This document shows positions 61,048 through 64,000 of a stretch of DNA of 64,000 bases, in pieces. The stretch spans positions 166,868,118-166,932,117 of the forward strand of contig OZ023265.1 of the NCBI GenBank assembly GCA_964006375.1, written 5' to 3'. The stretch is from Tillus elongatus (lineage: Eukaryota; Arthropoda; Insecta; Coleoptera; Cleridae). Positions within the stretch are counted from its first letter, which is position 1; every line of letters begins with the position of its first letter. Under the pieces are notes generated by a model that was not told the DNA's origin, did no database searches, and saw only the letters and a program-made list of their open reading frames with translations. The position numbers and the translations under genes are program-made.

Positions 61048-61275
61048 ATGGCCAACTTAGGGTATACAATCTATGATTTTATGGAGCTATTAATTATTTA
61101 TGGTGAATGTCATCGAATAATTGGTCGCATATGTCGTGCTTTCATCGAAAAGTATTTAGATAGACCAAAGCCTAGTCCGGACACAGTAAAGAGATTATTG
61201 AAGAATTTTTCAAGTTACGGGAGTTTTATCCCCAAAATGAGAAACCGAAGCAAAGTGTTGGTAAAGAGGTAATTC
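61048..61275 (+). pseudogene. Transposase N-terminal fragment (DUF4817-like)
   Basis: ATG at 61048: MANLGYTIYDFMELLIIYGE, then CRAFIEKYLDRPKPSPDTVK and NFSSYGSFIPK, the pattern of the DUF4817 helix-turn-helix that starts many insect transposase-like proteins. A stop follows within 12 codons of the domain's end and the catalytic part is absent. About 290 bp upstream TACAGGGTGATAGAAATGGA (60757) is a plausible element end. Related to the fragment at 2309-2666. Confidence 0.55.
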
Positions 61276-61429
61276 ATTATTTAATATATAACAATGTTTA
61301 CGAATAAATAAGGACACACTTAAAAAGTCTTTCAGGAAAGGGGTTGGGGGGCAGAAATTGCTGGGATAGATAAAAATCCTCGCTTTTAACACATTTTTTA
61401 CTTCCACATCGACTCAACGTGTGGAAGTA

Positions 61430-62389
61430 TCGCGTCGGCGACAAAAAATTCATTTTTTTTTATATCTCCGGAAATAACAAAGTTAGGGCAACAAAATTTG
61501 GTACGTCTGTTTAGATAATAGAAAATAAACAATTTACCAGCATTTAGGTCTTCAGGTTAAAAGACAAAATAGTTATAGGCATTTTAATACAAATTGGGGT
61601 TTTCCTCAAAACGTCAAGGTCGCGATTTGAAACGTCAAAATTGGCAACATTTAGGCAAAGAACCTAAAACGAATACGGCTTATGTAGAGAAAATGTTGCA
61701 AGAAGAGTGATACAAACCCTTAAGTTTCCGCTTAAAACGCCATTGTTCATTTCAAGTAGACACTTTCTATGATCTTTGGCAGTAGTTTTACCTATAGAGT
61801 TTATCGTTTAATGGTAGGTATATAATTTTTGTCGACTTTTCGTTAAAAAAATCAATAAAGCCCAATATATCCTTTATTATACAAGATACAAAAAAATTGT
61901 ATACATTAATTATAGGGTGTCTTGAGCTACATCTTAAAAAATTATTTCTACAATCACAGGCTGGCCCAGTCGTTGGTTATACAAATTTTCTTTTTTTTTT
62001 TTTAATCGAACACGCCTTATATTATTGCATTCTTCAATTTCCATCGAAATATACTGCATGTTTGTAAGAAAAGAAATTCGGGACGCAGCAAGTGCGTTAT
62101 GGTAGCGAATTTTCATTAAATGCTTCAAATATGAATCAATTTGCTATTAACCTATAAGGTTGGCCAGAAAACCAGTTTTTTCGGGAACAATTTTAGTTTA
62201 TTTCCGGAATTTTTTGTACATTTTCAAACAATAAAGTTATTTTGATGAAACATGGCACATTGTTTCTACTATATAGGTTATACTGGTAATCAAATTTGAT
62301 GCGTGATTTCTTAAAAAAAAACACATATTTGGAAATGAAAACAATGTTATGAAAATTCATTACCATAGCGCACTTGCTGTATCCAGACT
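61430..62389 (-). mobile_element. GCAAG-family long element, 5' part, minus strand
   Basis: Head at 62079-62389 with both inverted ends (left GGGACGCAGCAAGTGCGTTA, right CATAGCGCACTTGCTGTATC). Body runs leftwards (ACAAATTTTC, TATAGGGTGTCTTGAGCTAC, AATTGGCAACATTTAGGCAA) to the TATCTCCGGAAATAACAAAG block near 61470, where it stops without (AT)n or hairpin. Confidence 0.75.
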
Positions 62390-62489
62390 TTTTATAATAT
62401 TTGCTTATTATGGCACTTTTAGCTTGCAGTTAGTTGCTTACCTAATCAATGTATGTTCCCTTTTGACATTAACAGAGTTAAAAAAAGAT

Positions 62490-62936
62490 TGGGACGCGGC
62501 AAGTGCGTTATGGTAGTGAATAACTCAATTTTCTATAAACTTAGAAGGTTGAGTTTTGGTGTGTAGTAAGGCCTTTCTCCAGGGAAACATATGCACCAAA
62601 TGTCATTAAAATAGCTTTGTAATTTTAGGAGAAATAAATTTGTTTTGAAAGAAAACTCAAAACTTGAAAAACTCAATTTTCTATAAACTTAGAAAGTTGA
62701 ATTTTGGGACGTAGTAAGGTCTTTCCGAATCAACATATCCTCCAAATTTCATTAAAAAGCTTTGTAATTTTTGGAGAAAAAACTCAAATTTTTTCTGTAA
62801 AACCTTATCCAATTTTCCTGGCTAACGAACTCATCCCCGCCATTAATAAAAGAAAGGCACTTGCCGAGTGTCATCGAAATCGGTTAATTATTTTTTGAGT
62901 TATCGGTTGGATACATACATAATAGAAATTCACTAA
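62490..62936 (+). mobile_element. GCAAG-family element S5, internally deleted
   Basis: Head TGGGACGCGGCAAGTGCGTT, both internal blocks, GAGTTATCGGTTGGATACAT, then directly AGAAATTCACTAA at 62936: the (AT)n array and the whole 3' block are missing. Confidence 0.75.
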
Positions 62937-62984
62937 AATTGTAATAGTAATAACAGAATCCTTTTAACTAAGTTTCAAAAAACC

Positions 62985-63640
<656 letters not shown>

Positions 63641-64000
63641 TAACATAAAGTAAAGCTTGTTCCTATATTAAGACCATCTGCATGCTTTAGGTGCAGTTTT
63701 TCTTGCGTTTATCTTTTAATACCTTTTGTAAGAAACTCTACTCAATTATTATTATGTCATGATATCCCACACTAACAAATGATGAGCATGTCTTTAAAAT
63801 CTTAAAGGAGCTTGCGGCAAATGAAGAATAATTTTGATGTAATCGCATTTTAAACAAAGAACTCGTAACACTGATGATGTGATATTCGAGTGTTTTGCAT
63901 TTCAATGAGAGTCATTTATTCAATTTCCGCAACATAAATAACCATAACATGTGCGGCCAGTGAATTTAAAATATGTAACTGCATCTGTCAAACTGATGTC
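63641..64000. other. Spacer to window end
   Basis: Nothing recognised. Confidence 0.3.

Overview
This is a gene-poor, AT-rich, repeat-dominated stretch of a metazoan nuclear genome, most likely an arthropod and probably an insect with a large genome. That rests on the mix of elements: a mariner, a DD41D Tc1/mariner element, Penelope-like retroelements (PLEs), jockey/CR1-like LINEs, tRNA- and 5S-derived SINEs and a hAT element, plus more than twenty long (AT)n arrays. There are no bacterial operons, CRISPR arrays or intact cellular genes. Species was not assigned. Positions of repeat edges are read by eye and can be off by a few bases.

Layout. 0-8 kb: a 181-bp satellite, two short copies of the dominant repeat family, a transposase N-terminal fragment, a complete but dead mariner (3978-5257), a minisatellite and a LINE fragment. 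7.7-13.7 kb: a 430-bp tandem repeat, a long copy of the dominant family, then a hAT element whose left junction has been amplified in tandem. 13.7-16 kb and 32-33.5 kb are inverted copies of one repeat, each interrupted by a different insertion (a LINE and a SINE). 19.0-21.9 kb is a nearly identical 1.45-kb tandem duplication. 24.8-31.9 kb holds two decayed PLEs in opposite orientation, each with a hammerhead-like motif at its 3' side. 33.6-35.3 kb is a LINE of the same family as the one at 14-15 kb. 36.6-40.9 kb is the least repeat-like part: an LTR-like sequence with a heat-shock-element cluster, a GC-rich foldback, and a CpG-rich block with four TGACGTCA sites followed by candidate exons. 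42-48.8 kb: a third PLE endonuclease fragment, a 5S-derived SINE, and a hammerhead-ribozyme-bearing repeat in several copies. 50-56.3 kb: a second SINE, a candidate exon, a LINE fragment nested in a dominant-family copy, and a rosa-like DD41D transposon with ~330-bp inverted repeats. 57-64 kb: a higher-order tandem repeat and more dominant-family copies.

The dominant family (called the GCAAG family here) starts with TC/CTGGACGCAGCAAGTGC, often has an inverted copy of that head about 300 bp in, carries a large (AT)n array before its 3' part, and ends in a hairpin finishing CTAA. At least 25 ends of it occur in the window. Together with hammerhead motifs attached to PLE and PLE-like repeats it is the most notable content. 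No functional autonomous element was found: every transposase or reverse transcriptase has stops, frameshifts, truncations or lost catalytic residues.
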